Part shown: positions 5,510 to 5,903 of the stretch, in pieces
Numbering within the stretch: the first letter of the stretch is position 1
Layout of the letters: each line of letters opens with the position of its first letter
Assembly: GCA_007571095.1 (NCBI GenBank)
Contig: RKSB01000018.1
Span: 1 to 5,903 of the forward strand
Source: K189A clade bacterium
GTDB lineage: Bacteria; Pseudomonadota; Gammaproteobacteria; Pseudomonadales; Azotimanducaceae
Length of the DNA stretch: 5,903 nt
Reading direction: 5' to 3'
Position numbers and translations under genes: made by a program
Notes under the pieces: model-generated
What the model was told of the DNA's origin: nothing
Seen by the model: only the letters and a program-made list of their open reading frames with translations
Databases searched by the model: none

Positions 5510-5510
5510 G
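5491..5510. promoter_or_regulatory. Candidate operator over the -35 of the PIN operon
   Basis: CTTGA (5491-5495) and TCAAG (5506-5510) form a perfect inverted repeat with a 10-base centre, one helical turn apart, covering the -35 hexamer. Toxin-antitoxin operons are commonly repressed by the antitoxin at such sites, so this is a reasonable binding site. It is not proven. Confidence 0.35.
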
Positions 5511-5781
5511 GCTGAGGCGGAGTTCCGGCCACGCGAAACATCAGAAACAACAAGGCTGGTCTCTTTGACCTGCTCGCTTGCCGATCCAAAGTGCATCCTG
5601 GCTTCGACAGTCTTTTTTCCTGAACGATGATTTCTTTGGGCTTGAAAAATTCTCTCAGCACCAACGTGCCCGTTTCGGCAAATCAACTGGTCAGTTCAGT
5701 CACAGGAAAGATTCCGAAAGACGTAACGCCAGCGAGTCCTGGATTCGTCGACAGATGAGAGTGGCCTAAGGGAAAACCAGG
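5511..5781. other. Region without an intact gene upstream of the PIN operon
   Basis: I find no complete gene with a start signal. On the minus strand an open stretch ending at 5483 reads like fragmentary protein (for example KKTVEARMHFGSASEQ). To continue upstream into EFFKPKE it must change frame near the six-T run at 5613-5618, as a decayed gene would. On the plus strand a 43-codon frame at 5627-5758 has no ribosome binding site. The dispersed repeat copy 3 lies here. Confidence 0.5.
5601..5652 (-). repeat. Dispersed repeat, copy 3 (inverted)
   Basis: Read on the minus strand, 5630-5610 matches copy 1 (108-128) at 20 of 21 positions, and 5652-5641 is identical to the first block of copy 2 (250-261). 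It thus carries the matching halves of both plus-strand copies, which is why I treat the three as one family. It lies upstream of the PIN operon in that operon's direction, as copies 1 and 2 lie upstream of dsbC in its direction. Confidence 0.55.
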
Positions 5782-5903
5782 GCGGAATGAGGCAAGCATG
5801 AAGTTCGGCGAAATTGCCGGCAATGTCATCGCCTTTGATGGATCAAAACGTCATTTGCCGACAGCAATCAGCGGCTCGCAACCGGTTTCCTTCAACAGGC
5901 TCT
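5782..5903 (+). pseudogene. Direct repeat, copy B: decayed adh 3' end
   Basis: This is a diverged second copy of 4303-4419. Codons from 5801 read KFGEIAGNVIAFD where adh ends KSGEIARNVIIFD and stops. Here the stop codon position reads GGA, so the frame stays open to the window edge. A 2-base insertion at 5791-5792 breaks the adh frame just upstream. Weaker protein-level resemblance extends back to about 5739 (LD, then GL, then GM at near-matching spacing). No adh sequence precedes that, so this is a fragment and not a second gene. The copy may continue beyond the right edge. Confidence 0.8.

Noticed and set aside
5627..5758. Plus-strand 43-codon open frame upstream of copy B
   Set aside because: It has no Shine-Dalgarno sequence, no recognisable protein and lies in a region of decayed sequence opposite the repeat; treated as chance.
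1..5903. tRNA, rRNA or CRISPR array
   Set aside because: No cloverleaf-like arms with TTCRA loop, no rRNA-like conserved blocks and no regularly spaced direct repeats were seen on either strand.

Overview
The window looks like the chromosome of a moderately GC-rich gammaproteobacterium. The main reason is the adjacent pair dsbC-hom, a periplasmic disulfide isomerase gene directly followed by homoserine dehydrogenase. From family knowledge this belongs to the xerD-dsbC-hom-thrC order of Pseudomonas-like gammaproteobacteria. Here neither outer neighbour is visible: the gene tail at 1-78 does not read like XerD, and dps rather than thrC follows hom. The locus therefore seems rearranged on both sides.

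Layout on the plus strand: the last 25 codons of an unidentified gene (1-78); a gene-free leader (79-432) with a tandem 11-bp repeat and two copies of a dispersed repeat; dsbC (433-1164); hom (1169-2425), 4 bases later and probably co-transcribed; a promoter and leader; dps (2576-2992) with a strong ribosome binding site before a GTG start; a structured intergenic region ending in a clear hairpin with a T-run (3151-3179); and a zinc-dependent medium-chain alcohol dehydrogenase (3279-4361). Convergent to these, on the minus strand, is a two-gene operon (5452 down to 4551). It has a good promoter, a 160-residue protein I cannot name, and a VapC-like PIN-domain ribonuclease overlapping it by 7 bases. 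This is most simply read as a toxin-antitoxin module with an unusually large antitoxin. From about 5511 to 5781 I see no intact gene.

Two repeat patterns are not explained by the genes. First, the last codons of the alcohol dehydrogenase gene plus about 60 bases downstream (4303-4419) recur in the same orientation as a diverged, stop-less copy at 5782-5903, so the PIN module lies between two direct copies of the adh 3' end. Second, a short sequence at 108-128 recurs almost exactly on the other strand at 5610-5630, and a related stretch at 250-303 aligns with the same minus-strand site. Each copy lies upstream of a gene reading in its own direction.

Functionally, dsbC (periplasmic disulfide repair), dps (iron and peroxide protection of DNA) and adh (alcohol/aldehyde redox) suggest housekeeping and stress functions, and hom serves threonine and methionine synthesis. 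The PIN module appears to be an accessory insertion at the adh 3' end.
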